The notes: a model not told the origin generated them from the sequence alone. A stretch of DNA of 64,000 nucleotides from Lachnospiraceae bacterium (GCA_017546025.1 JAFYYS010000009.1:39627-103626), one strand, 5' to 3'; numbered from the stretch's first letter, positions 8,237 through 17,258 are shown. Numbers and translations: made by a program.

Positions 8237-9861
8237 AAATCATCCCCCAACATTTTCGTGTAAAGGAATTCAATCCGGTCTCCCGGCGATACCTCTGCGG
8301 CACCGCATCCGATTGACATCTCCTCTCCGTTAATCAGGTAAATCCAGCCGGAAAGATTGCCGTAATCGAATTCATAAAGGCCCGCGATGCCCTTGACGTA
8401 AACCGAATTGCCGCTTCCCGTGAAATCCATCGGGATGCGGTTTTCTTTTGTTATCTGCTCGAGCACGGCAAATGCCGTCTCTCCCTTCTCAATCTGCACC
8501 CCGGTAACCGGAAGAATGACCGGATCCGCAGGGTCTCCCTGCTCTCCCGCAATCGTATCACAGCGAATCGTGATGGTGACCTCTCCGATCGGATTGGTCT
8601 TCTCGGTGCCGCTGTAATGCTTCTCAACCGATTCAAACCGCGTGAACCAGGTGATGATAAGAAGGACTGCTGCCATTCCGACGGAAAGCAGCACATTTTT
8701 CTTCGTAAAGCGCTTCAGGCCCTTTAAGACTGCAAGCGCAATCAGAAGAAGCACAATCACCGCGCCGGTCACGTAGAACCGGTACCGCGGGATGCTATTC
8801 TTCGCTTCTGTTTTTGCTTCGCTCTTTTCAGTCTGCGTCGGCGTCAGTGCTTCGGGTGTCGGCGTCAGTTCTTCGACGTCAAACTCCATCAGCAACGAAC
8901 GAGTAAGCATATACAGGGACGACTGTCCCGCAAGCATGCGCTCGTAAGCCGTCAGCGCGCAAAGTGTCTCGGCTGCCGTAATGTCAGCCGGCGCGTCGCC
9001 TTCCTTGTGGATGAAAGCTCCGTCTGCTGTCCGGAAACGCCGAAGCGTCGTAAGCGGATTCTCTCCGTTTTTCTGAAAGCGCGAATCGGTTGCCGGGTCT
9101 ATGCCAAGTCCGCAAAGCGCGATGATGACCTGGCAGGTGCTTTCGCAATTGTCCGCACCGAAGCTCTGAAAACCGCCGTTATCAAGCTGCGCCCGGGCGA
9201 GATAGTCCGTCGCGCGCTCCACTGTTTCTGCTATGCTTTTCTTCTCTTCTTCGGAAAGGGAAAGCCGGCTCTGCCCTGTCACAAGCGGCGTAAGCGCCTG
9301 AAGCGTCATCGCCGTGACATCGACATCGCCGACATCTCCCCGAAGGCTGAAACCGCCGTCCTCACATTGCAGCTTAAAAAGCTCGGAAGGACTGAAGTAC
9401 AGCACGCCGGTGTTGTTCGCAAAGTGCAGTCCGTAAACAAGACTCATAATGTCCCCGGGGACAATATGCGCCTTGATTTCTTCCGCAGGAACGTCCGCCC
9501 CGAGCGCCCAGGCCGTCATCATGCGGTTGAGCCACGTCGAGTTGGCCATCTTACTGTCAGCCGTCGGAATGCGGCTCTTGTAAGCCGAAGCAAAAAGGGT
9601 GAAGTCGTATTTTCCACTCTGGTAAAGCGGCAGAAAATACCATTCAACGGGATGCCGGAACAGTTCCTCTTCGGGGCCGTCAAGCCATGCCTGAACGGAC
9701 TCCGCGGAGGAGGACCCCGTCAGATACGAAAGAATGCCTTCTTCGTACTGATTCGAGGCCTCCTCAGCCGAGCCTGTAAACCCCGCATGTATCGCCGCAA
9801 AGGCGCAAAGCGCCGACAGCAATACGCATAAAAACCGTTGTCCGAGCTTCCCGAAAGACAT
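8221..9861 (-). CDS. Transcobalamin/intrinsic-factor-like surface protein (alpha/alpha toroid plus DUF4430)
   Basis: A 546-residue protein with a signal peptide (about 1-30) and an alpha/alpha-toroid domain of the terpenoid-cyclase fold (about 40-330; repeats around EDGGFSLRGDVGDVDVTAM and DNGGFQSFGADNCESTCQV). A Thr/Pro/Glu linker follows, then two membrane helices (about 362-381 and 389-407) joined by a basic loop, then a C-terminal DUF4430 domain (about 426-538; SGWIYLINGEEMSIG). Signal peptide plus membrane hairpin would put both domains outside the cell. Animal intrinsic factor and transcobalamin bind B12 between domains of these same two kinds in this order. It is last in the riboswitch-controlled ECF operon. 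The start is the ATG with AAAAGGA six bases upstream. Corrinoid binding is inferred. Confidence 0.85.
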   Translation of the reverse strand: MSFGKLGQRFLCVLLSALCAFAAIHAGFTGSAEEASNQYEEGILSYLTGSSSAESVQAWLDGPEEELFRHPVEWYFLPLYQSGKYDFTLFASAYKSRIPTADSKMANSTWLNRMMTAWALGADVPAEEIKAHIVPGDIMSLVYGLHFANNTGVLYFSPSELFKLQCEDGGFSLRGDVGDVDVTAMTLQALTPLVTGQSRLSLSEEEKKSIAETVERATDYLARAQLDNGGFQSFGADNCESTCQVIIALCGLGIDPATDSRFQKNGENPLTTLRRFRTADGAFIHKEGDAPADITAAETLCALTAYERMLAGQSSLYMLTRSLLMEFDVEELTPTPEALTPTQTEKSEAKTEAKNSIPRYRFYVTGAVIVLLLIALAVLKGLKRFTKKNVLLSVGMAAVLLIITWFTRFESVEKHYSGTEKTNPIGEVTITIRCDTIAGEQGDPADPVILPVTGVQIEKGETAFAVLEQITKENRIPMDFTGSGNSVYVKGIAGLYEFDYGNLSGWIYLINGEEMSIGCGAAEVSPGDRIEFLYTKMLGDDLRGTE

Positions 9862-9863
9862 TA

Positions 9864-10742
9864 TCAATCCTTTTTCTTAGTAAGGATAAATACAACTGCG
9901 CCGCAAACTACAACACCGCATGCGATGATGGCAATGATTGCCCAAAGCGGGAACTGTGTCTTGCCGTCCTTCGTCTCCGGAACGGGCGTTACCGTAGGAG
10001 CAGTCGTAGGCGTAGGAGTGGGCTCCTTCGTAGGCTCCTCGGTAGGCGTAACCTCTTCCTTTGCTTCAATCGTTACGATGCAGGTCGGCGGAACAAGAGC
10101 AACGCCGTCAACAACTGCGCTGACAACGGCACTTCCGGTAAGCGGAATGGCGGCGGAAACCGTACCGTTCTCATCCGTAACGAAAGGCGTCTTTACGCCG
10201 TTAGCGGTGATGACAGCGCCTGCAAGAGGCTTCGTAATCGGTGCCCAGTTCTCGTCATAGCCTGCTGCCATAAGCGTCAGGGTAATCGTCTCGCCTTCTT
10301 TAACGGTAATCTCGTTCTTGTCGAAGAAGCAGTACGTATCGGACCAGCCAACCGTATCGGTGTAAACAAATGCGTAAATGAAATCGCCGGACTTCACCGG
10401 GTCACCGAGACCCATTGCGGCCGCATTGTTCACATAGTAGCCGTAACCGGTGCCGTTATCAACGCCCCAGAGCTTATCAAGCTGAAGGCCGTAAGTACCC
10501 ATGGAACATGCAAAACCGGCAGCAGCGCCGCCCGTGAAATATGCCTCATGTGCGCAGTACAAAGCGTCTGCAATCGTCAGAGCGCCGTCTCCGTCCGTAT
10601 CGGTAACGGTAACGGGCTTCTGTACCAGAACCGCATCGCCGTTGGCAATGGAAACCGTTACCTCCGTATCATCTGCGAGAGCCACACCGCTCATCAGAGC
10701 AAGCATCACGCAGGACAGAACAACCATAAGAAACTTTTTCAT
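9864..10742 (-). CDS. Membrane-anchored DUF4430 surface protein
   Basis: A 292-residue exported protein. The signal peptide ends near VALADD (residue 24). A DUF4430-type domain spans about 25-155, with the family pattern of an Ala-rich helix, LDKLWGVDNG, YGYYVNN and a SGDFIYAFVY strand, plus an Asp-rich DTDGDGALTIADAL segment resembling a calcium loop. An Ig-like region (about 160-225), a Pro/Thr/Glu stalk and a C-terminal membrane helix ending in KKKD follow. The gene overlaps the EcfS gene by four bases and the transcobalamin-like gene follows at once. I infer a surface corrinoid-binding subunit that hands ligand to the ECF transporter; the ligand is inferred from the riboswitch. Confidence 0.85.
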   Translation of the reverse strand: MKKFLMVVLSCVMLALMSGVALADDTEVTVSIANGDAVLVQKPVTVTDTDGDGALTIADALYCAHEAYFTGGAAAGFACSMGTYGLQLDKLWGVDNGTGYGYYVNNAAAMGLGDPVKSGDFIYAFVYTDTVGWSDTYCFFDKNEITVKEGETITLTLMAAGYDENWAPITKPLAGAVITANGVKTPFVTDENGTVSAAIPLTGSAVVSAVVDGVALVPPTCIVTIEAKEEVTPTEEPTKEPTPTPTTAPTVTPVPETKDGKTQFPLWAIIAIIACGVVVCGAVVFILTKKKD

Positions 10743-11434
10743 GTGTCGTTTCTCCTTTCAAACAAACCATCTTTTTTCTTTATTCTTTCTAACTTCTTTC
10801 CGACCGGTCCGGCCAGAAGAAGGAGAAAAACAACATTAGAGACCGCATAGATGACGGTCAGCGGAAGCGCCGCCGTAATCGCGGCAACATACCCCTTCAG
10901 GACGAAGGAACCCTCCGCCCAAAGCACCGTCCACACATCCATCGTGACGGAGTAAAGAATGCCGGCGAGCGCCCCGAAGATGCAAAGAACCACGCGGCTT
11001 TTCTTTAGCGGTTTTGCGAGCAGTCCCGCCAGAAGTCCGATGATGCCCCAGGCAAACATCTGAAACGGCGTCCACGGCCCGTGCCCGAAATAGAAGTTCG
11101 ATACGGCTGCCGACAGCGAACCGACGACAAAGCCTGCTTCTCCGCCAAACGCTATCGCCACAATGATTGTAATCGCCGTAACCGGTTTGAACCCCGGGAC
11201 CGCGGCAAATACGACGCGGCCGATTACGGAAAGCGCAATCAATACCGCAAGCACCATCAGTTCCTTTGCCGTGCTGTCCCGTCTCTCAAACGCATACAGA
11301 AGCGGGAGACAGGAAATGACGGCTATTACCAAAGCAAGCCAGGCATAAAACCGCTCCCGGAATACCACTGCCCCGAGAATCACAAGAGCCGGAATCAAAA
11401 CCGCAAGAAGAAGGATTGTCAGTGCTTTCTTCAT
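10739..11434 (-). CDS. ECF transporter substrate-binding subunit (EcfS), probable cobalamin type
   Basis: A 231-residue protein with about six hydrophobic helices in the layout of ECF S components. A conserved central part (GFKPVTAITIIVAIAFGG and FYFGHGPWTPFQMFAWG) resembles the CbrT-like group. S components bind the vitamin and topple in the membrane once docked with EcfT and the ATPases. The start overlaps the ATPase gene stop as ATGA, and its own 3' end overlaps the DUF4430 gene. Cobalamin specificity is inferred from the B12 riboswitch and the DUF4430 partners, not from binding residues. Confidence 0.85.
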   Translation of the reverse strand: MKKALTILLLAVLIPALVILGAVVFRERFYAWLALVIAVISCLPLLYAFERRDSTAKELMVLAVLIALSVIGRVVFAAVPGFKPVTAITIIVAIAFGGEAGFVVGSLSAAVSNFYFGHGPWTPFQMFAWGIIGLLAGLLAKPLKKSRVVLCIFGALAGILYSVTMDVWTVLWAEGSFVLKGYVAAITAALPLTVIYAVSNVVFLLLLAGPVGKKLERIKKKDGLFERRNDT

Positions 11435-13221
11435 GACGCACCGCCTTCACGTCCGGTTGCGTCTGCCCTGCCGCGTCTGTTCGCGGCGCAAAGCTCCGCA
11501 ATCTCCTCACAGGTCATCACATCATCATAACAGCCGCGCGCAATCCGGCACGCAGGCGTCGTATAAAAGGCGTTTTGCGAGAACACCTCGCGAACCGGTC
11601 CCGAAAGCGAAACATCGCCGTCGAAGAACAGTCCGACACGGTCGGCCAGTTCTGCTGCCCACTCGGTGTCATGCGTCACGGTAAGAAGCGTCGTTCCTTC
11701 TGCCTGAAGTGCCTTCAGAATGCTCTTCAGTTCCTTTTTATAGGCGGCATCAAGCCCCTTTGTCGGCTCATCAAGAAGCAGAAGTCTCGGATTCAGAAGG
11801 AGTACCTTTCCGAGCGCAGCCTTCTGCTGCTCGCCGCCGCTCAGATCGTAGGGATGCCTGTTAAGAAGCTCCTTTGTCCCGAGCTTTTCCGCCATAGCTT
11901 CAATCGCGCGGTCACAGTCATCGCCCTTAAGACCCATCGTCTTACAGGCGAGCACCCAGTCCTCACGGACCACATCACAGACGAAAACATCCTTCGGATT
12001 CTGCGGAAGCATTGCCACCAGCCCGCGGTTCCGCTCACCGTCGCGGTAAGACTTAACGGACTTTCCGAACAGATTGACCGAGCCCGCATAGACGCGGTTC
12101 GTTCCGAGAATGACCGACAGAAGCGTCGTCTTGCCGCTTCCGTTCCCGCCGAGAAGGCAGTAGTGCTCTCCTTCAAATACCGTAAGGGAAGTGTCGCGAA
12201 GGATATCGTCCGAATGCTTTCCGTACCGGAAGCGGGCGTCCTTCACCGAAACGGCAACAGCCTGCTTGGCGCGGTCAAAAGCCTTCGCGTCAGCCTGCTC
12301 CGTGTTGGCAGCGTGCTTAATGCCGTCAGCCTCCTCCGAAGCCTTCCGCACCTCCAAAAGCGACCGGATTTCGTTTCCGAAATTCGCCCGTATGAAGGCG
12401 CGTCCCTCTGTCACCGAAAGGGGTGTTTTATAAGATTCTCCCCCCACATACTTTTGAAGAGCGGTATAAAGCCGGACGGCGGCCGGAAGCCCGGCGGCCA
12501 TTGCCTTATACTCTTCTTTTGCGAAGAAGGTTCCGATTTCATCGGCCTTTCCGCTGTATCTTAACTCCCCGTCCGTCAATATAAGTACGCGGTCCGCCTC
12601 GGAAAGAATCTCCTCCAGGCGGTGTTCCGCAATCAAAACCGTCACACCGAGCTCACGGTGCAACCGTACAATCATCGCATAGAAATCTCCGGCAGCAATC
12701 GGATCAAGCTGCGCCGTCGGTTCATCGAGAAGCAACACCTTCGGCTCCAGCGTCATCACGGACGCCAGATTCAAAAGCTGCTTCTGCCCGCCCGAAAGCT
12801 CGGACGTCTTTTTATGAAACCAGCCTTCAATCCCGAAATAAGCAGCCATCTCGGCAACCCTTGCACGAATCTTCCCGGGCTTCGTTCCGAGATTCTCAAG
12901 GGCAAATGCGAGCTCCTGCCACACGACATCCGCCACAATCTGACTGTCCGGATCCTGCGAAAGATACCCGATTTCCGATGCCGCGGTTCTCGCATCAATC
13001 TCCTCGTATGAAATCCCCGCATATTTCCGCTCACCGGCAAGCTTTCCGTACGGCGCGATTTCCTTCTTAAGAAGCTTCAAAAGCGTCGATTTGCCGCAGC
13101 CGGACGGCCCGTATATGATAGAAAAGCTTCCCTCTTCAAGCGACAGACTGACACCGCGAAGCGCCGGCCGCTCTGCGTCCGGATAGGAAAATGTCAGGTT
13201 GTCGGTTTGAAGTATGCTCAT
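11431..13221 (-). CDS. Fused double ATPase of ECF transporter (EcfA-EcfA')
   Basis: A 596-residue protein containing two complete ABC ATPase domains in one chain. The first has GPSGCGKST, LSGGQKQLL and LLLDEPTA; the second (from about residue 320) has GGNGSGKTT, LSGGEQQKAAL and LLLDEPTK. In many bacteria these are two separate genes. A low-complexity Ala/Glu/Lys linker joins the halves. It powers the ECF transporter formed with the EcfT gene upstream (45-base gap) and the EcfS gene downstream (4-base overlap). Both catalytic sites look intact. Confidence 0.92.
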   Translation of the reverse strand: MSILQTDNLTFSYPDAERPALRGVSLSLEEGSFSIIYGPSGCGKSTLLKLLKKEIAPYGKLAGERKYAGISYEEIDARTAASEIGYLSQDPDSQIVADVVWQELAFALENLGTKPGKIRARVAEMAAYFGIEGWFHKKTSELSGGQKQLLNLASVMTLEPKVLLLDEPTAQLDPIAAGDFYAMIVRLHRELGVTVLIAEHRLEEILSEADRVLILTDGELRYSGKADEIGTFFAKEEYKAMAAGLPAAVRLYTALQKYVGGESYKTPLSVTEGRAFIRANFGNEIRSLLEVRKASEEADGIKHAANTEQADAKAFDRAKQAVAVSVKDARFRYGKHSDDILRDTSLTVFEGEHYCLLGGNGSGKTTLLSVILGTNRVYAGSVNLFGKSVKSYRDGERNRGLVAMLPQNPKDVFVCDVVREDWVLACKTMGLKGDDCDRAIEAMAEKLGTKELLNRHPYDLSGGEQQKAALGKVLLLNPRLLLLDEPTKGLDAAYKKELKSILKALQAEGTTLLTVTHDTEWAAELADRVGLFFDGDVSLSGPVREVFSQNAFYTTPACRIARGCYDDVMTCEEIAELCAANRRGRADATGREGGAS

Positions 13222-13266
13222 GCTGCTGCCTTAAAAGTAAGTGTCGTATTTGCCATAAAAAGGAAG

Positions 13267-14142
13267 TCAGATCCGGGACCTGCGGACCTTCCAGCGGATT
13301 GCCTCAAAGGCCTCGAAAACAGCCGCCGCAAGCGCTGTCACGGCATATAGAATCAGTGCCGCCGTTGTCGCCGCGCCGTGCTTCATCCCGATCGCCGGGT
13401 AAAATGTGAACGCAAGCCCGCCGGTTGCCATCACCGTAAGAACGCCCGCGCAAAGAAGCACTAACAAAACGGTCAATACGGCGTCTCTTTTTTTGCAGCG
13501 GTATACCGAATAGGTTGTCCGCCCTTTAAGGCCGTAGCCGCGTGCCTTCATCGAAGAACTCACGTCGCTCGCGTGGTCAAGCGACCATGTCACAAGCATC
13601 GAAAAGACGCGTGCGCCGCCCGTAAGACGGTCGCTCATCTCGCCGTTTCCGTATAAGCCGAGCTCCTGCTGGGTGTCGTGCATCGAGGAAGCGCGGCAGC
13701 GAAGAAGCGGCACAAGCCGGAGCGAGGAAGACAGCAGAAGTGCGGTCTTCGGAAAGGTCTTCCCGAGAAGTGCCAACAGCTTTTCGCTGCTCACCATCCG
13801 GTTAAAGATGCGGCACCAAAGAAGGACCGTCAGCACGCAAAACGCGTTGCGAACACCGTATAACAATGACTCTAACGTAATCGCGTGACCGTTCAAAAAG
13901 AACAGCTCGGTCTGCCCTCGGTGCGAAAACAGCGGGTTAATCACGATGATTAAAACAACCAAAAACGTAAGCCATAAAACCGTCCGGGCCTTCGGCGGCT
14001 CCGGCTCGGTAAGGAGCATAAAGAAAACGGCGCCGGAAAAGGCGGGAATCAGTAAAAGCGGATTTAAGGAAAACATCGCCGGAATCGTGACAGAAAGAAA
14101 ATAAAGCACCAAAACGGCCGGATGAATTCGTTCGTATGCCAT
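13267..14142 (-). CDS. ECF transporter transmembrane subunit (EcfT)
   Basis: A 291-residue membrane protein with about five or six helices and the cytoplasmic coupling motif of the family (SSSMKARGYGLKG), which contacts the ATPase grooves. The open frame extends upstream through the terminator of the riboswitch. The true start is the ATG at 14142, preceded by AAAGGAG. It is the first gene of the B12-controlled operon, 20 bases after the terminator. Confidence 0.9.
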   Translation of the reverse strand: MAYERIHPAVLVLYFLSVTIPAMFSLNPLLLIPAFSGAVFFMLLTEPEPPKARTVLWLTFLVVLIIVINPLFSHRGQTELFFLNGHAITLESLLYGVRNAFCVLTVLLWCRIFNRMVSSEKLLALLGKTFPKTALLLSSSLRLVPLLRCRASSMHDTQQELGLYGNGEMSDRLTGGARVFSMLVTWSLDHASDVSSSMKARGYGLKGRTTYSVYRCKKRDAVLTVLLVLLCAGVLTVMATGGLAFTFYPAIGMKHGAATTAALILYAVTALAAAVFEAFEAIRWKVRRSRI

Positions 14143-14163
14143 GCTTTTCTCCTTTCCCGCAAT

Positions 14164-14191
14164 AAAAAAGCCCCTCACTGTTATGAGGGGC
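14164..14191 (-). terminator. Riboswitch expression-platform terminator
   Basis: On the minus strand GCCCCTCA and TGAGGGGC form a perfect 8-bp stem with a 6-base loop, followed by TTTTTT. It lies between the cobalamin riboswitch and the EcfT start codon, so ligand binding would be expected to favour premature termination and shut off the operon when B12 is plentiful. Confidence 0.9.
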
Positions 14192-14285
14192 AACTGATAA
14201 TCACACACATATAAGCCTTGGAGCAAGTCGTGCGCCAAAGCCTTTCGGCGATATATCGGCTGCACTCTCCCATGCCCAAGCGTGA

Positions 14286-14436
14286 TAACCTGAAAAGATA
14301 CGGCAGGTCTCCTGACTTATGACATAGCATACCTGCACAAGAGCACACCTTCTCGGAACAGTCCAATGGCATCCGTGCTCTCTTCATCAAATACAGTAAT
14401 GGCGGTTGCTCCGGATTCTAACCGGATTCCCTATTG
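14286..14436 (-). promoter_or_regulatory. Cobalamin (B12) riboswitch
   Basis: The minus strand carries the hallmark elements of the cobalamin riboswitch. Near the 5' side are GGGAATCCGGTTAGAATCC, then CCGCCATTACTGT. About 85 bases later comes the B12-box-type segment AAGTCAGGAGACCTGCC. A strong promoter lies upstream, and an intrinsic terminator follows before the EcfT gene. The boundaries are approximate. It should repress the five-gene ECF/DUF4430 operon when adenosylcobalamin or a related corrinoid is bound. Confidence 0.92.
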
Positions 14437-14496
14437 ATCTACTCATCTTTACAACTTTCAAACCGTATCTTCCATATCGATATTCAATTTTCAACG

Positions 14497-14525
14497 AGTA
14501 TATCACAACTCCTTCGGGAATACAA
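14497..14525 (-). promoter_or_regulatory. Promoter of the B12 uptake operon
   Basis: On the minus strand TTGTAT (14520-14525) and TATACT (14497-14502) are separated by 17 bases, directly upstream of the riboswitch. It sits between the ABC exporter stop codon and the riboswitch, giving a leader of about 350 bases. Confidence 0.75.
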
Positions 14526-14527
14526 TT

Positions 14528-16414
14528 CTATTCTTCGGATTGTTTCCCGGGCTCTTCCTTCTTCTCTTCGTGCTTCTGTTCCCCGAGCTCGTTGTCGATG
14601 ACGGTACGGAACTGCGTCTCATAGAGTTCTCGGTAGATGCCGTCCTTTGCGAGCAGCTCTTCGTGCGTGCCCTGCTCGGCAATCACGCCGCCGGCCACGA
14701 CGAGGATCTTCTCGGCCTTTAAAATGGTCGAAAGACGGTGCGCAATGACGATGCTCGTGCGTCCCTGCATCATCGTTTCCAAAGCTTCCTGGATGGCATT
14801 TTCCGAAATCGAATCGAGTGCGGACGTTGCCTCGTCGAGAATCAGGATCTTCGGATCCTTTAAGATGACGCGCGCGATCGAAATACGCTGCTTCTCACCG
14901 CCTGAAAGCTTCAGGCCGCGGTTACCGACCTGCGTATCGTATCCGAGCGGCTGCGCGGCGATGAAGTCGTGGATGCTTGCCTTTTTGCAGGCCTCCTCGA
15001 TTTCCTCCATGGTCGCGTCGTCCTTCGCGTAGCGGAGGTTTTCTAAGATTGTGCCGTTGAAGAGGTACGTTTCCTGTGTCACGACACCGATCTGCGAACG
15101 GAGCCACGTCAGATCCATGTCCCGAACGTCCACGCCGCCGATTGTCACGGCGCCGCCGAGCACGTCATAAAGACGCGGAATCATGTTGACGACAGTGGAT
15201 TTGCCGGAGCCGGACGGGCCGACAATCGCGTACATCGAGCCGCCGGGAACGGTGAAGTTCACATCGGTCAGAAGCGGCTTCTCAGGGCTGTAGGAAAATA
15301 CGACGTTCTCATACACAACATCCTTGTTCGCCAAATCGGGCTTTTGGCCGTTCTCGGGCGATTTGATGGTGATGGGGCGGTCGAGGTAATCGAAAATTCG
15401 GGTGAACAAAGCGAGCGATCTCGTGAAGTCCACGCCCAGATTCAGAAGCGATTCCACCGGGCGGTACAGACGGTTGACAAGCGCCACGGTAGCGGTAATC
15501 GTACCGACGGTAAGCGCCGGATCGTCGTTTTTGATCAGGAAATAACCGCCGGCCAGGTAGATCAGAAGCGGTCCGATCTGGGTGAACATACCCATGGCGA
15601 CACGGAACCAGCGGCCGGTCTGCGCTTCCTTAAGGGATATCTTCGTGACCTCTTCGTTCTTCTGAACGAATTTGTCATATTCCTTCTGCTCTCTCGTGAA
15701 GATCTTGACGAGCATGGAACCGCTGACGCTTAATGTCTCGTTGATGATCTGGTTCATCTCGTCGTGTTTCGCCTGGCTTTCGGTAACCAGCTTGAAACGG
15801 GTGTTACCGACGACGCGGGACGGGATGATCAGAAGCGGAATGACAAGCATGCCGATGATGGCAAGCTTCCAGCTCATCGAAAACAGCGCCACAAGCGTCG
15901 TGACCGAAACAGCCACGTTGCTGACGATGCTCGACAGTGTTCCGCTGATGACCGAGCTGACGCCGTTGATGTCGGTATTCATTCGGGTGATGATATCGCC
16001 CTGCTTCTCCGTCGTGAAGAACGCGTGCGGCATCTGCTGCAGATGCGAATACATCTGGTTCTTCATGTCGAAGATGATGCGCTGCGAAATCCACGCATTG
16101 ATATAGCTTTCAAGAACGCCGATGACCTGGCTGACAGCTACCGCAAGGAATGCGGCAATGCACAGCTGAATCAGCAGCTTCATGTTCGGCGTGACAAGCG
16201 CCTTATCGACGATTCGTCCGGTGATGATGGCAGGAAGAAGTCCTACCAAAGCGGACACGAGAATCGTGACAAATACAAGTATGAACTGAAACCAGTACGG
16301 TTTCATATAAGACAGAATCCGAAAGATCAGTTCCTTTGTGACTTTCGGCTTATTGGCTTTCTCCTCCTCCGTCAGATGACCTCGCGGACCGAGGCCGTAC
16401 ATTCCTCCGGCCAT
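14528..16414 (-). CDS. ABC exporter, fused membrane and ATPase domains
   Basis: A 628-residue half-exporter. Six membrane helices occupy about residues 36-320, and a C-terminal ATPase domain carries GPSGSGKST, the signature LSGGEKQRISIARVIL and Walker B ILILDEATSALD. Such proteins export lipids, peptides or drugs. The closest type by eye is the MdlB/YknV group, which usually pairs with a second half-exporter encoded next door. No partner gene is present here, so it may act as a homodimer or pair with one encoded elsewhere. A Glu/Lys-rich C-terminal tail follows the ATPase. Confidence 0.92.
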   Translation of the reverse strand: MAGGMYGLGPRGHLTEEEKANKPKVTKELIFRILSYMKPYWFQFILVFVTILVSALVGLLPAIITGRIVDKALVTPNMKLLIQLCIAAFLAVAVSQVIGVLESYINAWISQRIIFDMKNQMYSHLQQMPHAFFTTEKQGDIITRMNTDINGVSSVISGTLSSIVSNVAVSVTTLVALFSMSWKLAIIGMLVIPLLIIPSRVVGNTRFKLVTESQAKHDEMNQIINETLSVSGSMLVKIFTREQKEYDKFVQKNEEVTKISLKEAQTGRWFRVAMGMFTQIGPLLIYLAGGYFLIKNDDPALTVGTITATVALVNRLYRPVESLLNLGVDFTRSLALFTRIFDYLDRPITIKSPENGQKPDLANKDVVYENVVFSYSPEKPLLTDVNFTVPGGSMYAIVGPSGSGKSTVVNMIPRLYDVLGGAVTIGGVDVRDMDLTWLRSQIGVVTQETYLFNGTILENLRYAKDDATMEEIEEACKKASIHDFIAAQPLGYDTQVGNRGLKLSGGEKQRISIARVILKDPKILILDEATSALDSISENAIQEALETMMQGRTSIVIAHRLSTILKAEKILVVAGGVIAEQGTHEELLAKDGIYRELYETQFRTVIDNELGEQKHEEKKEEPGKQSEE

Positions 16415-16455
16415 GGGTGCCTTCCTTTCCGGCTATTGCCTCGTTTGTTCTGTCG

Positions 16456-17199
16456 TTATTTTGCTGTCTTCTTCGCCGCGGTTTTCTTTGCGGCAGGTTT
16501 CTTTACGGCTGCTGCGGTTTTCTTCTCGGTTGCGGCAGTCTTCTTCGCAGCTGCGGCAGGCTTCTTCTGCGCTGCCTTCTTCACGGTCTCTTTCTTCGCG
16601 GCAACAGGCTTTGCCTCGGTCTTCTTAGCTGCTGTCTTCTTAGTCGTGGCATTTGTCACGGTCTTCTTAGCAGCCTTCTTCGTTTCCTTCATCACGACGG
16701 AAGCCGGAATGCCCTCTCCCTTATCAACCGCGCGCCAGATTTCCCTGGCGACCTGCTCGGGTGTCTTGTTGTCGGTGTCGATGATCTGCTCACCCGGCAC
16801 GCTCGGCGTCTCGGCCCAGAAGAACGAAACCGCCGCTCTTCCGCCCTTTGCATCGAAACGTCCCTTTAAGGTGTCCTCCGAGCAGACAAGGCGGAAGCTG
16901 TGAAGCTCATAATCCTGCGACGAAATGCAGCGGATGACCCGCTCTCTCGTCTCGGGCTCGGTCATGACAACCGAGGAAAATACGACGTAATCGTACCCCG
17001 CCTCCAGATAGGTAGAAAGAAGGAACGCCATGTTGCGGTCGCCGTATTGCTGCCGGTTGTCCCTGATGGACTCCGGATTGACGCACCAGCACCAGTCTCC
17101 GTCACAGTATGCACTGTTGGAATAGTGCTCGAATACACGCTTTCCCACTGTTGATTTGCCGACACACGGACCGCCGCTAATGATAATGAGTTTCTTCAC
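16456..17199 (-). CDS. P-loop kinase-like protein with histone-H1-like tail
   Basis: A 247-residue protein. Residues 1-165 form a small nucleotide-kinase-like P-loop domain (Walker A GGPCVGKST at 9-17, then DGDWCWCVNP at 33-42). Residues 171-247 are almost entirely Lys, Ala and Thr in repeats of the KKTAAKK type, as in histone H1 and bacterial H1-like or HupB tails, which bind DNA or RNA non-specifically. The start is GTG. A paralogue of the kinase domain without the tail lies at 43480-43965. The substrate is unknown; a tail that holds a kinase on nucleic acid is an unusual combination. Confidence 0.85.
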   Translation of the reverse strand: MKKLIIISGGPCVGKSTVGKRVFEHYSNSAYCDGDWCWCVNPESIRDNRQQYGDRNMAFLLSTYLEAGYDYVVFSSVVMTEPETRERVIRCISSQDYELHSFRLVCSEDTLKGRFDAKGGRAAVSFFWAETPSVPGEQIIDTDNKTPEQVAREIWRAVDKGEGIPASVVMKETKKAAKKTVTNATTKKTAAKKTEAKPVAAKKETVKKAAQKKPAAAAKKTAATEKKTAAAVKKPAAKKTAAKKTAK

Positions 17200-17258
17200 T
17201 GCCTTATGCCTTCCTCTTCCTCAGATTTCCGGTCAGAACGGAGCACGCTCCGAGATTG

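Noticed and set aside
15764..16903. 379-codon plus-strand frame opposite the ABC exporter and kinase-tail genes
   Set aside because: It is the antisense of two clear genes, and its Ala/Phe-rich end is only the complement of the Lys/Ala tail codons.
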